Source: Kocuria varians
Lineage (GTDB): Bacteria > Actinomycetota > Actinomycetes > Actinomycetales > Micrococcaceae
Direction: 5' to 3'
Assembly (NCBI RefSeq): GCF_006539885.1
Contig: NZ_BJNW01000001.1
Location: forward strand, 186,001-250,000
DNA: 64,000 bases
The translations under genes and the position numbers were made by a program. The first letter of the stretch is position 1, and the number at the start of each line of letters is the position of its first letter. This document shows, piece by piece, positions 1 to 9,710 of the stretch. The notes below the pieces were generated by a model. The model saw nothing but the letters and a program-made list of their open reading frames with translations, had not been told where the DNA came from and searched no databases.

Positions 1-2429
1 AGGATGCACTCGTGGGCCACGAACCCGCCGTCCCCGGTGTAGAGGGTGGGGAAGACGTCCGAGAGCTGCCGTGAGATGTAGTTGGCGCCCAGCACGGCGG
101 TGCGCGAGGACTCGGTGAGCCCCTGCGCCCCGGTCATGGCGATGTACATCCAGGTGATGGGCAGCACGCCCGCCGAACCGTGGGGTGCCTCGGCCACGGG
201 GAAGCCTGCACCGCGCTCGTCCAGGTCCGCGTCCGCCGGGTTGCCGGGGAGATAGGGCACCAGGTGCTCGGCCACGGCCACGGGGCCCACTCCGGGTCCG
301 CCGCCGCCGTGGGGGATGCAGAACGTCTTGTGCAGGTTCAGATGGGAGACGTCCCCGCCGAAGCGCCCGGGGCGCGCGAGGCCCATCAGCGCGTTCAGGT
401 TGGCGCCGTCCACGTAGACCTGACCGCCGGCGTCGTGCACCGCCGCGCACACCTGCGTGATGTCCGTGTCGTACACGCCGTGGGTGGAGGGGTAGGTGAC
501 CATGATGCCCGCGAGCTCGTCCCCCACGGACTCGATCTTGGCCGCGAGGTCCTCCTGGTCGATCGTGCCGTCCGCCGCGGTGGCGACCACCACGACCTTC
601 AGGTCCGCGAGCACCGCGGAGGCCGCGTTGGTGCCGTGCGCCGAGGACGGGATCAGGATGGTCTTGCGCTGCTCCTCACCGCGGTCCACCTGGTAGCGGC
701 GGATCGCGAGCAGGCCCGCGAGCTCGCCCTGGGACCCGGCGTTGGGCTGGACGGAGACCGCGGCGTAGCCGGTGATCTCCGCGAGCCAGCCCTGCAGCTG
801 CTCGATCAGCTCGCTCCAGCCGCGGGTCTGCTCCTCGGGCGCGAGGGGGTGGATGCTCGCGAACTCGGGCCACGAGATGGGCTCCATCTCCGCGGCCGCG
901 TTGAGCTTCATGGTGCACGAGCCCAGCGGGATCATGGTGCGGTCCAGCGCGAGGTCCTTGTCCGAGAGCTCGCGCAGCCAGCGCATCAGTGAGGTCTCGG
1001 AGCGGTGCGTGTGGAACACCGGGTGGGTCATGTACTCGTCCGTGCGCAGCCACTTGGCCGGAAGGTCGTAGGTCGAGACGTCCTCGGTCGCGGCGGCATC
1101 GGCCGCGCCGCAGGCCTCGGAGACCGCAGTCAGGACGTCCTCGACGTCGCGCTCGGTGTGGGGCTCGCCGAAGCTCGCACCCACGGTGTCCTGGTCCACG
1201 CGGCGCAGGTTGATGCCGCGGTCCGCGGCGGCGGCGACCACGCCGTCCGCGCGCCCGGGTACCGAGAAGGTGACGGTGTCGAAGAAGCGGTCGTGGACGA
1301 CGTCGATCCCCCGCGCCCGCAGCCCGGCGGCCAGGCTCGCGGCGAGGCCGTGCAGCCGCAGCGCGAGGGCGCGCAGGGCGTCCGGGCCGTGGTGCACTGC
1401 GTACGCGGCGGCCACGATGGCCAGCAGCGCCTGGGCGGTGCAGATGTTGGAGGTGGCCTTCTCGCGTCGGATGTGCTGCTCACGGGTCTGCAGCGCGAGC
1501 CGGTAGGCGGGAGCGCCCGCGGAGTCCGTGGAGACGCCCACGATGCGCCCGGGCATCGAGCGCTCGGTGCCCTTGCGGGAGGCCATGAACGCCGCGTGCG
1601 GACCGCCGAAGAACAGGGGCACCCCGAAGCGCTGGGCGGAGCCGACCGCGATGTCCGCGCCGACCTCCCCCGGGCTGCGCAGCAGCGTCAGGGCGAGCAG
1701 GTCCGTGCTCACGGTCACGAGCGCGCCGGCCTCGTGCGCGGCGGCCACGACGTCCGTGGGGTCCACGACGTCCCCGTCCGCCCCGATCTGCGCGACGACC
1801 ACACCGAAGTACTCGCCGTCCGCCAGCGCACGGGCGATCTCCTGGGGATCACCCAGGTCCGCGGTGACCAGCTCGATCCCCGCGGCGCGCGTGCGCCCGG
1901 TGACCACGGCCAGGGTCTGCGGCAGGGAGCGGGAGTCCACCAGGACCCGGGTGCTCTTGGAACGGCGGTTCGCGCGGCGCATCATGAGCACAGCCTCGGC
2001 CACGGCGGAGGACTCGTCGAGCAGGGAGGCGTTCGCCACGTCCATGCCGGTGAGGTCGATGACCGCGTTCTGGAACGTGAGCAGCAGCTCCAGGCGACCC
2101 TGGGAGATCTCCGGCTGGTACGGGGTGTACGAGGTGTAGAAGCCGGGGTTCTCCAGGATGTTGCGGCGGATCGCGGCCGGAGTCACGGTCTCGTGGTAGC
2201 CCTGCCCGATCATCTGGCGCATCACCGTGTTGCGTGCGGCAATCCGGCGCAGTGACGCGAGCGCCTCCGGCTCGTCGAGCGGTTCCGGCAGGTCCAGGGT
2301 GTCCCGGAAGCGGATGCTCTCCGGCACGGCGCGGTCGATCAGCTGGTCGAGGCTCTCCGCACCCACGGCGCGGAGCATGGTGGCGAGGTCATCGGCGTCC
2401 GGGCCGATGTGGCGTGACAGGAAGGACAT
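1..2429 (-). CDS. gcvP: Glycine dehydrogenase (decarboxylating), P-protein of the glycine cleavage system; 3' end outside window
   Basis: Partial: about 809 codons are visible from an ATG at 2429 to the window edge, without a stop; full-length P-proteins are usually 940-960 residues. The P-protein binds PLP, decarboxylates glycine and passes the aminomethyl group to the lipoyl H-protein. The single long chain (not split into GcvPA/GcvPB) begins [11 protein letters not shown]. The PLP-lysine region [16 protein letters not shown] lies about 60 residues before the edge. The leader carries a tandem glycine riboswitch, so expression should rise with glycine. gcvT and gcvH are not in the window and could lie beyond the left edge. 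Confidence 0.96.
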   Translation of the reverse strand, partial: MSFLSRHIGPDADDLATMLRAVGAESLDQLIDRAVPESIRFRDTLDLPEPLDEPEALASLRRIAARNTVMRQMIGQGYHETVTPAAIRRNILENPGFYTSYTPYQPEISQGRLELLLTFQNAVIDLTGMDVANASLLDESSAVAEAVLMMRRANRRSKSTRVLVDSRSLPQTLAVVTGRTRAAGIELVTADLGDPQEIARALADGEYFGVVVAQIGADGDVVDPTDVVAAAHEAGALVTVSTDLLALTLLRSPGEVGADIAVGSAQRFGVPLFFGGPHAAFMASRKGTERSMPGRIVGVSTDSAGAPAYRLALQTREQHIRREKATSNICTAQALLAIVAAAYAVHHGPDALRALALRLHGLAASLAAGLRARGIDVVHDRFFDTVTFSVPGRADGVVAAAADRGINLRRVDQDTVGASFGEPHTERDVEDVLTAVSEACGAADAAATEDVSTYDLPAKWLRTDEYMTHPVFHTHRSETSLMRWLRELSDKDLALDRTMIPLGSCTMKLNAAAEMEPISWPEFASIHPLAPEEQTRGWSELIEQLQGWLAEITGYAAVSVQPNAGSQGELAGLLAIRRYQVDRGEEQRKTILIPSSAHGTNAASAVLADLKVVVVATAADGTIDQEDLAAKIESVGDELAGIMVTYPSTHGVYDTDITQVCAAVHDAGGQVYVDGANLNALMGLARPGRFGGDVSHLNLHKTFCIPHGGGGPGVGPVAVAEHLVPYLPGNPADADLDERGAGFPVAEAPHGSAGVLPITWMYIAMTGAQGLTESSRTAVLGANYISRQLSDVFPTLYTGDGGFVAHECI

Positions 2430-2492
2430 ACGAGGGTCTCCTGGGCTGCTCGTGGGCACGCGGTGGCCCGGTGTGTCCTCCCCGCTCTGTTC

Positions 2493-2700
2493 CACAACCT
2501 GAGAGTTTTCGCCGGTGGACGCCGCGCTGCGCGTCCACCGACCTGCCCCGACGGCGTCCGCCACCACGGGGGCGGCGGACTCTCCAGAGTGGCCTGGTGC
2601 GGCGGTACGGGTGCCTGAGAGGTTCCCGGGGAGGGTTTGCTCCTTCGGCGACGACGCGCCCGCGGCCGAGGCCCCGAACCGTCGTGCTCTCCCGCCGCAC
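2493..2700 (-). promoter_or_regulatory. Tandem glycine riboswitch upstream of gcvP
   Basis: Read on the minus strand, aptamer 1 (about 2700-2611) has GGGAGAG, a GCCGAAGGAGCAAACC core and the closing CTCTCAGGCAC. Aptamer 2 (about 2590-2493) has CTCTGGAGAG, a GGCGAAAACTCTCAGG core and a P3 extended by a GC-rich inverted repeat. These are the conserved features of the gcvT-type riboswitch, which normally turns on glycine degradation genes. It ends about 63 bases before the gcvP ATG. I see no clear terminator between them, so control may act on translation or by an unusual terminator. Confidence 0.9.
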
Positions 2701-2800
2701 TGTGACGGCCAGATGGTCAGGGCCAGTTTCGCACATCACACCGACGACCTGAACGTCCCTCCGTCACGTCGGTTGCGGGGCACGCGGCTGCGGGTACGAC

Positions 2801-2830
2801 AGAACCCCGCACCGTACGGTGCGGGGTTCT
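2801..2830 (-). terminator. Perfect 15-bp palindrome, probable terminator of rplJL
   Basis: AGAACCCCGCACCGT is followed directly by its exact reverse complement, 65 bases past the rplL stop. There is no U-tract, as is common in GC-rich actinobacteria. Bases 2701-2800 must contain the gcvP promoter, but I cannot pick convincing hexamers there. Confidence 0.7.
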
Positions 2831-2895
2831 GCGTGGTGCGCCGTGGCCATCCAGGGACGGTCACGCTGCGCGGGCGGCGCCGGTGGCGCCGGGAT

Positions 2896-3282
2896 TCACT
2901 TGACCGTGACGGTGGCGCCGGCGCCCTCGAGGGACTCCTTGGCCTTGTCGGCGGCTTCCTTGGTCGCGCCTTCCAGCACAGCCTTGGGGGCGGAGTCCAC
3001 GAGGTCCTTCGCCTCCTTCAGGCCGAGGGAGGTCAGGCCGCGAACTTCCTTGATGACCTGGATCTTCTTGTCACCGGCGGACTCGAGGATGACGTCGAAC
3101 TCGGTCTTCTCCTCCTCGGCGGCACCGGCATCGCCGGCGGCGGGAGCGGCACCGGCCACGGCCACGGGGGCGGCAGCGGTGACGTCGAAGGTCTCCTCGA
3201 ACGCCTTCACGAACTCGGAGAGCTCGATGAGGGACAGTTCCTTGAAGGCCTCGATCAGTTCTTCGGTGGTCAGCTTAGCCAT
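2896..3282 (-). CDS. rplL: 50S ribosomal protein L7/L12
   Basis: 128 residues, the normal length. The order is typical: N-terminal dimerisation domain that binds L10 (about 1-33), a flexible Ala/Pro/Gly hinge (about 34-57), and the C-terminal domain that recruits GTPase factors, with the conserved segment around [14 protein letters not shown]. It forms the ribosomal stalk with L10. It lies 122 bases downstream of rplJ on the same strand and should share its transcript. The spacer holds a short GC-rich inverted repeat near 3365 that could help set the higher stoichiometry of L7/L12. The ATG at 3282 has a good ribosome binding site (AAGGAGCC). Confidence 0.98.
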   Translation of the reverse strand: MAKLTTEELIEAFKELSLIELSEFVKAFEETFDVTAAAPVAVAGAAPAAGDAGAAEEEKTEFDVILESAGDKKIQVIKEVRGLTSLGLKEAKDLVDSAPKAVLEGATKEAADKAKESLEGAGATVTVK

Positions 3283-3404
3283 GGTGTTGGCTCCTTACTT
3301 GTACGTGGTGCCGGCGCTGGTGGCCCCGGCGAGGTGTGCGTGGTGAGAAGAACACGGGTGCTTCCCGGGCGGGGTGCCCGGGACCCGATGGATCCCCGGA
3401 GGGA

Positions 3405-3938
3405 TCAGGCGGCGTTCTCGCCCTGTTCGTCCAGCTTGGCGCGCAGCGCGTCCGCGGTGCGGACGGTCTTGGACAGCGGGGCCTGGAACAGCGCGGCAGC
3501 CTTGGACAGTGATGCCTTGGCGGCACCGGCGACCTTGGCGAGCAGGACCTCGCGGGACTCGAGGTCCGCGAGCTTCTCGATCTCGGTCTCGTCCATCGCG
3601 ACGCCGTCCAGGTAACCGCCCTTGACGACCAGCTGGGGGTTGTCCTTGGCGAAGTCACGCAGGCTCTTGGCTGCCTCGACGGCGTCACCGGAGACGAACG
3701 CGATGGCCGAGGGGCCGATGAGCTGGCCCTCGAACGCGTCGATCCCGGATTCGCGCGCCGCGATGGCGGTGAGCGTGTTCTTCACCACGGCGTATTCGGC
3801 GTTCTCACCGAGAGAGCGACGCAGCGTCTTCAGCTGAGCCACGGTGAGCCCGCGGTACTCCGTCAGGACAGCAGCGTGCGAGTTGGAGAACAGCGTCTTC
3901 AACTCTGCAACCGCGGCAGCCTTTTCAGGATTCGCCAT
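3405..3938 (-). CDS. rplJ: 50S ribosomal protein L10
   Basis: 177 residues, normal for actinobacterial L10. It begins [17 protein letters not shown]. The N-terminal globular domain binds 23S rRNA with L11, and the C-terminal helix (about 135-175) carries the L7/L12 dimers. The ATG at 3938 follows GGAAGGAGC, a strong ribosome binding site. The 5' leader has the features of an L10 leader with an attenuator. rplK-rplA, usually just upstream, are about 8.4 kb away here, with molybdenum cofactor genes in between. Confidence 0.98.
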   Translation of the reverse strand: MANPEKAAAVAELKTLFSNSHAAVLTEYRGLTVAQLKTLRRSLGENAEYAVVKNTLTAIAARESGIDAFEGQLIGPSAIAFVSGDAVEAAKSLRDFAKDNPQLVVKGGYLDGVAMDETEIEKLADLESREVLLAKVAGAAKASLSKAAALFQAPLSKTVRTADALRAKLDEQGENAA

Positions 3939-3941
3939 GGT

Positions 3942-4165
3942 GCTCCTTCCTTACATGTGGATGCCGGCTCCGCGCGCCCCGAGGGGTGGCACGACAAAAG
4001 CCCCGCGCAGATGCCCGGGGCTCGACCACGTCCGACCGTCCACGCGTGAGCATGGTGGGTCCGGATGAAGGATTCGTGCTGGTTCACCTGCGCTGGACGG
4101 TCCCCGTTCCCGGGAACCTCTTCGACCACGCGTACCGAGGCACGCATGATGACCGGCGGTCTTTG
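3942..4165 (-). promoter_or_regulatory. L10 leader (autoregulatory 5' UTR of rplJL)
   Basis: The minus-strand leader contains GAAGAGGTTCCCGGGAAC and a GCAGGTGAACC kink-turn-like segment about 90 bases before the attenuator, resembling the L10 leader class in which L10-(L7/L12) binds its own mRNA. The downstream hairpin at 3996-4022 would be the regulated terminator. The class assignment is by motif recognition only. Confidence 0.75.
3996..4022 (-). terminator. Attenuator hairpin in the rplJ leader
   Basis: On the minus strand AGCCCCGGGCATCTGCGCGGGGCTTTT forms a GC stem (AGCCCCG/CGGGGCT) followed by four T, a textbook intrinsic terminator. It lies about 58 bases before the rplJ start, so it acts as an attenuator, not as the end of a gene. 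Confidence 0.85.
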
Positions 4166-4173
4166 GTGATCCC

Positions 4174-4203
4174 ACCGTACCCCAGGCCACGAGCGTGCGC
4201 CAA
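4174..4203 (-). promoter_or_regulatory. Probable promoter of rplJL
   Basis: Minus strand: -35 TTGGCG (4203-4198), 18-base spacer, -10 TACGGT (4179-4174). It starts two bases after the fdhD stop and gives a leader of about 230 bases that covers the L10 leader. Confidence 0.55.
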
Positions 4204-4204
4204 A

Positions 4205-5047
4205 TCAGGCCTCGGGGGAACTGATCCGCCCCGGGTGCGTGTAGACGTTGCACGTGCCCCGCCGGTTGAAGCCGATGACGGTCACCCCTCGTTCCCGCCC
4301 GTGGGAGACCGCGAGCGCCGAGGGCGCGCTGACGGCCGAGAGCACGGGGATCCCTGCCATGGCGGCCTTGCCCACGAGTTCGAAGGAGGCCCGCGCGGAG
4401 ACCTGCAGCAGGACGTCGTGCAGGGGCAGCAGCTCCCGCTGCAGCGCCCACCCGATCACCTTGTCCACGGCGTTGTGCCGCCCCACGTCCTCGCGAGCGA
4501 CGAGCGCGTCACCGCCGGACGCAGGGAACAGTGCCGCCGCGTGGACGCCGCCCGTGGCGTCGAAGACCCGCTGGTGCCTGCGCAGCTCGTCCGGCAGCGA
4601 CACCACGCGGGCGGCGCTCACCAGCGGATGCGGCAGGGCCACCGGGTAGGCCGAGGGCTTGAGGACGCTGTCCAGGGACGGTGTGCCGCAGACCCCGCAC
4701 GAGGACGACGTGAACACCTGCCGCTGCGCGCCCCGCCGCGGCCCGGGGGCGTCAGGCGCCAGGCGCACGTCCACCACGTTGTACGTGCGGTGCCCGTCCT
4801 GGTCCACGCCGGAGCGGTAGTCCATCTTCACCACGTGCGAGATCCGCGTGATCACGGCCTCGCTGAGCAGCAGTCCCGCGACGAGCTCGAAGTCGTCCCC
4901 GGGCGTGCGCATGGTCACGGTGAACTGCTCGCCGTCCAGCCGGATCTCCAGGGGCTCCTCCCCCGCGAGCCGGTCCGGCCCCGCGGAGACCTCGCCGTGC
5001 GCGTCGAAGCTGCGGACCCGGGCGGGCACGATTCTGCGAGCGGCCAT
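4205..5047 (-). CDS. fdhD: Formate dehydrogenase accessory sulfurtransferase FdhD
   Basis: 280 residues from the ATG at 5047, one base after the stop of the upstream moaB-moaE fusion gene, so the two are translationally coupled. FdhD transfers sulfur from IscS to the molybdenum of the bis-MGD cofactor and is required for active formate dehydrogenase. The essential cysteines are visible in SSSCGVCGT (C117 and C120). The C-terminal segment GFNRRGTCNVYTHPGRI is also typical of the family. Its place at the end of a Moco operon fits its role. No formate dehydrogenase structural gene is in the window. Confidence 0.95.
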   Translation of the reverse strand: MAARRIVPARVRSFDAHGEVSAGPDRLAGEEPLEIRLDGEQFTVTMRTPGDDFELVAGLLLSEAVITRISHVVKMDYRSGVDQDGHRTYNVVDVRLAPDAPGPRRGAQRQVFTSSSCGVCGTPSLDSVLKPSAYPVALPHPLVSAARVVSLPDELRRHQRVFDATGGVHAAALFPASGGDALVAREDVGRHNAVDKVIGWALQRELLPLHDVLLQVSARASFELVGKAAMAGIPVLSAVSAPSALAVSHGRERGVTVIGFNRRGTCNVYTHPGRISSPEA

Positions 5048-5048
5048 C

Positions 5049-6101
5049 TCAGGCGTCCAGTCCCACCCACGCGTGCCCGCCGTCCCGGAAGGCCTCGCGC
5101 TTCCAGATGGGCACCGCCTCCTTGATGCGGTCCACGACGTCCGCGCACGCGGCGAAGGCCTCGCGGCGGTGCGCGGCGGCCACGGCCACCTCCAGGGCAC
5201 TGTCCCCCACCGCGAGCGCCCCGGTCCGGTGCGCCGCCCACACGCGCGTGCCCGGGTGATCGGCAGCGGCCCGGGCGACGACGTCGCACAGCACCTCGTG
5301 CGCCGAGGGGTGCGCCGTGTACTCCAGGCCCGTGACGCCCGTGCGGCCGCCGTCGTGGTCGCGGATCACGCCGCTGAAGCCCACCACGGCCCCGCACGAG
5401 GGATCGGCGACGGCTCGGCGCGCGGTCCCGGGGTCCAGCGGGTCCTCGGTGAGTTCCGCGTGCAGGACCAGCCCGGCAGGGGCGTCGTCACCCGGCTGAG
5501 CGGGAACCACCTCGTCCGCAGTGCGGGTGACCGAGCGGTCCTCCCCGTGGCCGTGGACGTCCTCCAGCTGCGCGCTGATGTGGTCCAGCAGGGGGTCCAG
5601 CACGGCCATGCCGTCCTTCACGCCACCGCGGGAGCCGGGGAGGTTCACCACGAACGTGCAGCCCACCTGGCCCGCCACTCCCCTGCTCATCACGGCGGTG
5701 GGGGTTTTCTCGAGCCCCTTGGCCCACAGGGCGTGCATCATCCCGGGGGCCTCCCGCTCGACCACCTGCGCGGTGGCCTCCGGGGTGACGTCGTCCGAGT
5801 TGAGACCGGTGCCGCCGGAGGTGATCACGAACCGCGGACCGTCCACCCCGTGGGACCCCGCGGTGAGCTCGCGCAGCAGCGAGAGCACCTGCGGTCCGTC
5901 CGGGACGGTCCGCACCGAGACCGTCATCCCCCGGCGCTCGAGCCACGAGCGCAGCAGCGGTCCGCAGCGGTCCTCGGCGGTGCCGTTCGCGGCGGAGGTC
6001 GAGACGATCACGACCACGGCGCGGCGGCCCTCCAGGTGGAAGTCGCTGTCCTCGTGCTGGTGCGGCGGGCGCTTCGCCCCCACGTGCTCGCGCTCGCTCA
6101 C
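5049..6101 (-). CDS. Fused MoaB/MogA-type molybdopterin-binding domain and MoaE, molybdopterin synthase large subunit
   Basis: 350 residues from a GTG at 6101 that overlaps the moaC stop (GTGA). Residues about 25-185 are a MoaB/MogA-type domain with the SGGTG motif (95-99) and [12 protein letters not shown]; this family adenylylates molybdopterin. Residues about 211-345 are MoaE, with the [12 protein letters not shown] segment and the active-site lysines in [13 protein letters not shown] (K327, K334). MoaE adds dithiolene sulfur to precursor Z together with MoaD, encoded across the divergent promoter at 9257. The linker, about 185-210, is acidic. There is no stop or frameshift between the halves, so this is a true fusion in one frame. 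Confidence 0.92.
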   Translation of the reverse strand: MSEREHVGAKRPPHQHEDSDFHLEGRRAVVVIVSTSAANGTAEDRCGPLLRSWLERRGMTVSVRTVPDGPQVLSLLRELTAGSHGVDGPRFVITSGGTGLNSDDVTPEATAQVVEREAPGMMHALWAKGLEKTPTAVMSRGVAGQVGCTFVVNLPGSRGGVKDGMAVLDPLLDHISAQLEDVHGHGEDRSVTRTADEVVPAQPGDDAPAGLVLHAELTEDPLDPGTARRAVADPSCGAVVGFSGVIRDHDGGRTGVTGLEYTAHPSAHEVLCDVVARAAADHPGTRVWAAHRTGALAVGDSALEVAVAAAHRREAFAACADVVDRIKEAVPIWKREAFRDGGHAWVGLDA

Positions 6102-6643
6102 TGCCTGCTCCAATCCCCGCTCTTGCCGCCGGACTTGGCGAGCACACGGGTCTCCTCGATGGTGGCCGCCTTGTCCACGGCCTTGATCATGTCGTAGAGG
6201 GTCAGGGCCGCCACGCTCGCCGCGGTCAGCGCCTCCATCTCCACGCCGGTCACGCCGCGCGTGCGCACGGTCGCGCGGATCGTGACCCGGTCGCGCTCGG
6301 GAGCGAGATCCACGCTGACCTTGCTGATCGGCAGCGGGTGGCACAGCGGCACGAGGTCCGGGGTGCGCTTGGCGGCCATGATTCCGGCCACCCGCGCCAC
6401 GGCAAGCGCGTCCCCCTTGGGCAGGTCGCCGGAGCTGAGGAGGTCGACGACGTCCGGGCGGGTCACGAGCACAGCCTGCGCCGTGGCCTCGCGGGACGTC
6501 ACGGCCTTCTCGCTCACGTCCACCATGTGGGCCGTGCCGTCCTCACGGACGTGGGTCAGCCGGGGCTCCCGTGCGGGAATCGGGGTCTGTGTTTCGGACA
6601 CCGCGGCCGTCCCGGGCCGCTCGTCGGGTCGGTGCTGGGTCAC
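6098..6643 (-). CDS. moaC: Cyclic pyranopterin monophosphate synthase MoaC
   Basis: 181 residues from a GTG at 6643 that overlaps the moeA stop (GTGA). MoaC converts the 3',8-cyclo-GTP made by MoaA to cPMP. The core is intact: [27 protein letters not shown] and [23 protein letters not shown], with the catalytic Asp and Lys in [11 protein letters not shown]. About 28 residues precede the usual start of the family. A second GTG at codon 16 (VSETQT) could be the real start, but the overlap favours the first. The third gene of this arm follows with a 4-base overlap. Confidence 0.96.
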   Translation of the reverse strand: MTQHRPDERPGTAAVSETQTPIPAREPRLTHVREDGTAHMVDVSEKAVTSREATAQAVLVTRPDVVDLLSSGDLPKGDALAVARVAGIMAAKRTPDLVPLCHPLPISKVSVDLAPERDRVTIRATVRTRGVTGVEMEALTAASVAALTLYDMIKAVDKAATIEETRVLAKSGGKSGDWSRQ

Positions 6644-8109
6644 GCTGTCGCTCCTGGTGCGTCGTCGGTGGGGGCATTATGGGGTGGGGCGTCGAGGGCG
6701 GTGGTGCCGAGGGTCCGTGTCCCGTTCGTGGACGGGACGACGGCGACCGGGTCGCCGCTTGGAGCCCGGTCCGTGGCCGTGCCGGCCGTGGGCGGGCGCT
6801 GCGTCGGCGCACCGTCCGAACGGTGGAGCGGGGGCAGCACGCCGCCAACCACGGGCAGCACGGCCACGGTGGCCCCCGACGGCAGCCGCGGACCCCCGTG
6901 GGGGATCTGCACGAGCACGTCCGCGCGGGCGGCCGCCGTCAGGAGGTGCGACGATGCCCCGCCCACGAGCGCCACCTGCGGGACGCCGGCGTCGTCGTAC
7001 CCGGTGATGCTGCCGCGGCGCAGCTGCGTCCGCGCCTCCAGCGGCACCACGGGTTCGTCCAGCACCGCCGTGCCCCAGCGCGGCGGTGCGCACGCACCCC
7101 ACGCCGCGGCCAGCGCAGGGCGCACCAGCACTTCACACGACACCCATGTGCTCACGGGGTTGCCGGGGACGCACACCACCGGCACGCCGTGGAAGACCGC
7201 GGTGCCCTGGGGCCCGCCCGGCTGCATGGCCACGTGACCGAACCAGGAGTCGTCGGCGTGGGCCTCGAGACCCTGGCGCACGACTTCGAAGGCCCCGGCG
7301 CTGATGCCGCCACTGGTGATCACGAGGTCCGGCCGTTCGGCGTCGACGGCGGCGGCCAGGGCCGCGACGAAGGCAGCCGGGTCGTCGCGGACGGCCATGC
7401 GGATGACGTGCTCGGCACCCGCCTCGCGCAGCCAGGCCGCGAGCAGCGGTCCGTTGGCGTCGTAGAGCGCGCCGGGCCGCAGCTCTGTCCCGGCCGGGAT
7501 GACCTCGTCGCCGCCGGTGACCACGAGCACGCGGGGTCCTCGGCGCACGCGCACCGTGGCGGTGTCCGTGAGCCCGAGCGCGGCGCAGGCCCCCAGGGCG
7601 GCGGCACCCAGGAGGGTTCCGGCGGGCAGGGCCACGGCACCGCGGGCGACGTCGCTGCCCACCGGGCGCACGAACGTCCCCTCCGGGGTGGTGCGGGCCA
7701 GCTCGGCGTCCACCGTGATGCTGGGCGTGTCGAAGCGCGACGGCGAGACGCGTTCCACGGCGAGCACGGCGTCCGCGCCGTCGGGGATCACGGCGCCGGT
7801 CATCACGGCGGTCGCGGTGCCCGGGGCATGGTGCGCGGGGACGGCACCCGCGGCGCGCGTGCCCCGGACGGGCAGGGTCACGGCCTCGCCGGTCTCCCGC
7901 GCCCTCGCGAGGTCCGCCACGCGCACCGCGAAGCCGTCCATCTGGGAGTTGGTGTGCGGGGGCAGGTCCAGGGGCGCCACGAGGTCCGCCGCGAGCACCC
8001 GACCCGCCGCACGCGCCAGGGGCAGCGCCACGGCGTCGTCCGCCGGGCCGCGCCGCCGGCAGAGCAGTACCGCCAGGGCGCGACGGTGCGATGCGATGCT
8101 GCGGGACAT
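6640..8109 (-). CDS. moeA: Molybdopterin molybdenumtransferase MoeA (first copy)
   Basis: 489 residues from the ATG at 8109, chosen because a -10 hexamer TACCCT ends exactly 6 bases upstream, predicting a leaderless mRNA. MoeA inserts molybdate into adenylated molybdopterin. Visible motifs are NSQMDGFAV (N-terminal domain), [12 protein letters not shown] and [13 protein letters not shown] (MoCF domain) and the C-terminal PGNPVSTW. The last 70 or so residues are a Pro/Thr/Ala-rich tail of no clear function, which makes it longer than the usual 400-420. It heads the leftward Moco arm. Confidence 0.94.
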   Translation of the reverse strand: MSRSIASHRRALAVLLCRRRGPADDAVALPLARAAGRVLAADLVAPLDLPPHTNSQMDGFAVRVADLARARETGEAVTLPVRGTRAAGAVPAHHAPGTATAVMTGAVIPDGADAVLAVERVSPSRFDTPSITVDAELARTTPEGTFVRPVGSDVARGAVALPAGTLLGAAALGACAALGLTDTATVRVRRGPRVLVVTGGDEVIPAGTELRPGALYDANGPLLAAWLREAGAEHVIRMAVRDDPAAFVAALAAAVDAERPDLVITSGGISAGAFEVVRQGLEAHADDSWFGHVAMQPGGPQGTAVFHGVPVVCVPGNPVSTWVSCEVLVRPALAAAWGACAPPRWGTAVLDEPVVPLEARTQLRRGSITGYDDAGVPQVALVGGASSHLLTAAARADVLVQIPHGGPRLPSGATVAVLPVVGGVLPPLHRSDGAPTQRPPTAGTATDRAPSGDPVAVVPSTNGTRTLGTTALDAPPHNAPTDDAPGATA

Positions 8110-8175
8110 GACTCCAGGGTAGCCACCGTGCCGGGGGCGCCGGGGCGCGTCGGAGCCGAGACCTAGACTGGGGCC
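8110..8175. promoter_or_regulatory. Divergent moeA/moaA promoter region with two leaderless-type -10 elements
   Basis: The 66 bases hold TACCCT on the minus strand (8121-8116) six bases before the moeA ATG, and TAGACT on the plus strand (8164-8169) six bases before the moaA ATG. Both predict transcription starting at the A of the start codon. I see no convincing -35 hexamer and no room for a Moco riboswitch. Confidence 0.65.
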
Positions 8176-9252
8176 ATGTCCGTCTTCCTCGGCAATCCCC
8201 AGGTCCTCCCCACGCGCGGGGTGCCTACGCAGGGGCCGCTCACGGACCGTTTCGGGCGCACCGCCACGGACCTGCGGATCTCCCTGACCGACAAGTGCAA
8301 CCTGCGCTGCACCTACTGCATGCCCGCGGAGGGGATGCAGTGGCTCTCCCGCGACGCCCTGCTCACGGCCCCGGAGGTCGTGCGGCTCGCGCGGATCGCG
8401 GTGCGGGATTTCGGGGTGCGGGAGATCCGCCTCACCGGCGGCGAGCCGCTGATCCGCCCGGACCTCGAGGAGCTCGTGGGATCGCTGCACGAGCGGCTAC
8501 CCGGGATCCCGGTGTCCATGACGACCAACGGCATCGGCCTCGAAGCACGCGCCCAGGGACTCGCGGACGCCGGGATGAGCCGCGTGAACGTCTCCCTGGA
8601 CACCCTGTGCGCGGACACGTACCGCCGGCTCGCACGCCGCGGCAAGCTCGCGGAGGCACTGGCCGGCGTGGCCGGGGCCCAGCGCGCGGGGATGCGCCCG
8701 GTGAAGCTCAACGCCGTGCTCATGCGCGGCGTCAACGACCACGAGGCCCCCGAGCTGCTGCGCTGGGCGCTCGAGAACTCGTGCGACCTGCGGTTCATCG
8801 AGCAGATGCCCCTGGACGCGGACCACGGCTGGACCCGCACGAACATGGTCACCGCGGCGCAGATCCGTGAGGCGCTGTCCCAGGAGTTCGAGCTCTCCCC
8901 GGACACCGTTCCCCGCGCCGGGGCGCCGGCGGAGAAGTACCTCGTGCGGGCCCATAGGGGCGGTCCCGTGCTGGGCACGGTGGGAATCATCGCCTCGGTC
9001 ACGGAGCCGTTCTGCGAGGACTGCACCCGCACCAGGATCACCGCGGAGGGCCACGTGCGCTCGTGCCTGTTCTCCCACCACGAGACCGACCTCATGCAGC
9101 TGCTGCGCGACGGCGCGTCCGACGACGCCGTGGCCCAGCGGTGGCGCGAGGCCATGTGGATCAAGCCCCGGGCCCACGGCATGGACCACACCGGGCTGGA
9201 CTCCGGGGACTACGTCCAGCCGGACCGCAGCATGAGCGCGATCGGGGGCTGA
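8176..9252 (+). CDS. moaA: GTP 3',8-cyclase MoaA (radical SAM)
   Basis: 358 residues. MoaA carries out the first step of Moco synthesis, rearranging GTP to 3',8-cyclo-GTP. The radical SAM cluster motif is CNLRCTYC. LTGGEPLIR binds SAM. The second Fe-S cluster that binds GTP uses the C-terminal FCEDCTRTRIT plus a later RSC. The protein ends in the conserved GG, which reaches into the active site. The start is fixed by the -10 element 6 bases upstream. moaD follows after 4 bases. Confidence 0.98.
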   Translation: MSVFLGNPQVLPTRGVPTQGPLTDRFGRTATDLRISLTDKCNLRCTYCMPAEGMQWLSRDALLTAPEVVRLARIAVRDFGVREIRLTGGEPLIRPDLEELVGSLHERLPGIPVSMTTNGIGLEARAQGLADAGMSRVNVSLDTLCADTYRRLARRGKLAEALAGVAGAQRAGMRPVKLNAVLMRGVNDHEAPELLRWALENSCDLRFIEQMPLDADHGWTRTNMVTAAQIREALSQEFELSPDTVPRAGAPAEKYLVRAHRGGPVLGTVGIIASVTEPFCEDCTRTRITAEGHVRSCLFSHHETDLMQLLRDGASDDAVAQRWREAMWIKPRAHGMDHTGLDSGDYVQPDRSMSAIGG

Positions 9253-9256
9253 GGGG

Positions 9257-9520
9257 ATGCTCGTCCGCTACTTCGCCGCCGCAGCCGCCGCAGCCGGCGT
9301 GCCGGAGGAGGAGATCTCCACGCACACCGGCATCACCCGCGAGGACCTCCAGCAGCTGCTCGTGTCCCGCCACCCGGTGCCGCCCCCGGGGGAGCCCTCG
9401 CTCGCGCAGGTGCTCCCGCGCTGCTCGTGGCTCGTGGACGCCGTCGCCGCCCGTGACCCGCGGGCGCCCATCTCCCCCGCCGCGACCGTGGACGTGCTGC
9501 CGCCCTTCGCGGGAGGCTGA
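9257..9520 (+). CDS. moaD: Molybdopterin synthase sulfur carrier subunit MoaD
   Basis: 87 residues, a ubiquitin-like protein that ends in the required Gly-Gly (PPFAGG). The thiocarboxylate on that last glycine supplies the dithiolene sulfur to MoaE. The N-terminal MLVRYFAAAAAAAGVPEE matches the MoaD beta-grasp start. The ATG lies 4 bases after the moaA stop with AGGGG just before it. MoeB, which would activate it, is not in the window. Confidence 0.9.
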   Translation: MLVRYFAAAAAAAGVPEEEISTHTGITREDLQQLLVSRHPVPPPGEPSLAQVLPRCSWLVDAVAARDPRAPISPAATVDVLPPFAGG

Positions 9521-9710
9521 GCCGTGGTGCGCGCCCACGCGTCCCACCCGGCGGGTCCTGCCGTGCGGCACGTCCGGGGCGGGACAGCGACCACGGAGAC
9601 AGCGCCTCACCGCAACGCCCGCCACCTCCGCAACGGGGCGGGGCGTCCCGGAACGGACGCCCCCGACCGCCACGACCTCCACGACCTCCACGACGAAGGG
9701 ACACCGCACC

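Noticed and set aside
1-2255. Long plus-strand frames over gcvP
   Set aside because: They are antisense shadows; the P-protein motifs are on the minus strand.
8110-8175. A molybdenum cofactor riboswitch upstream of moaA
   Set aside because: The gap is too short and both genes look leaderless.
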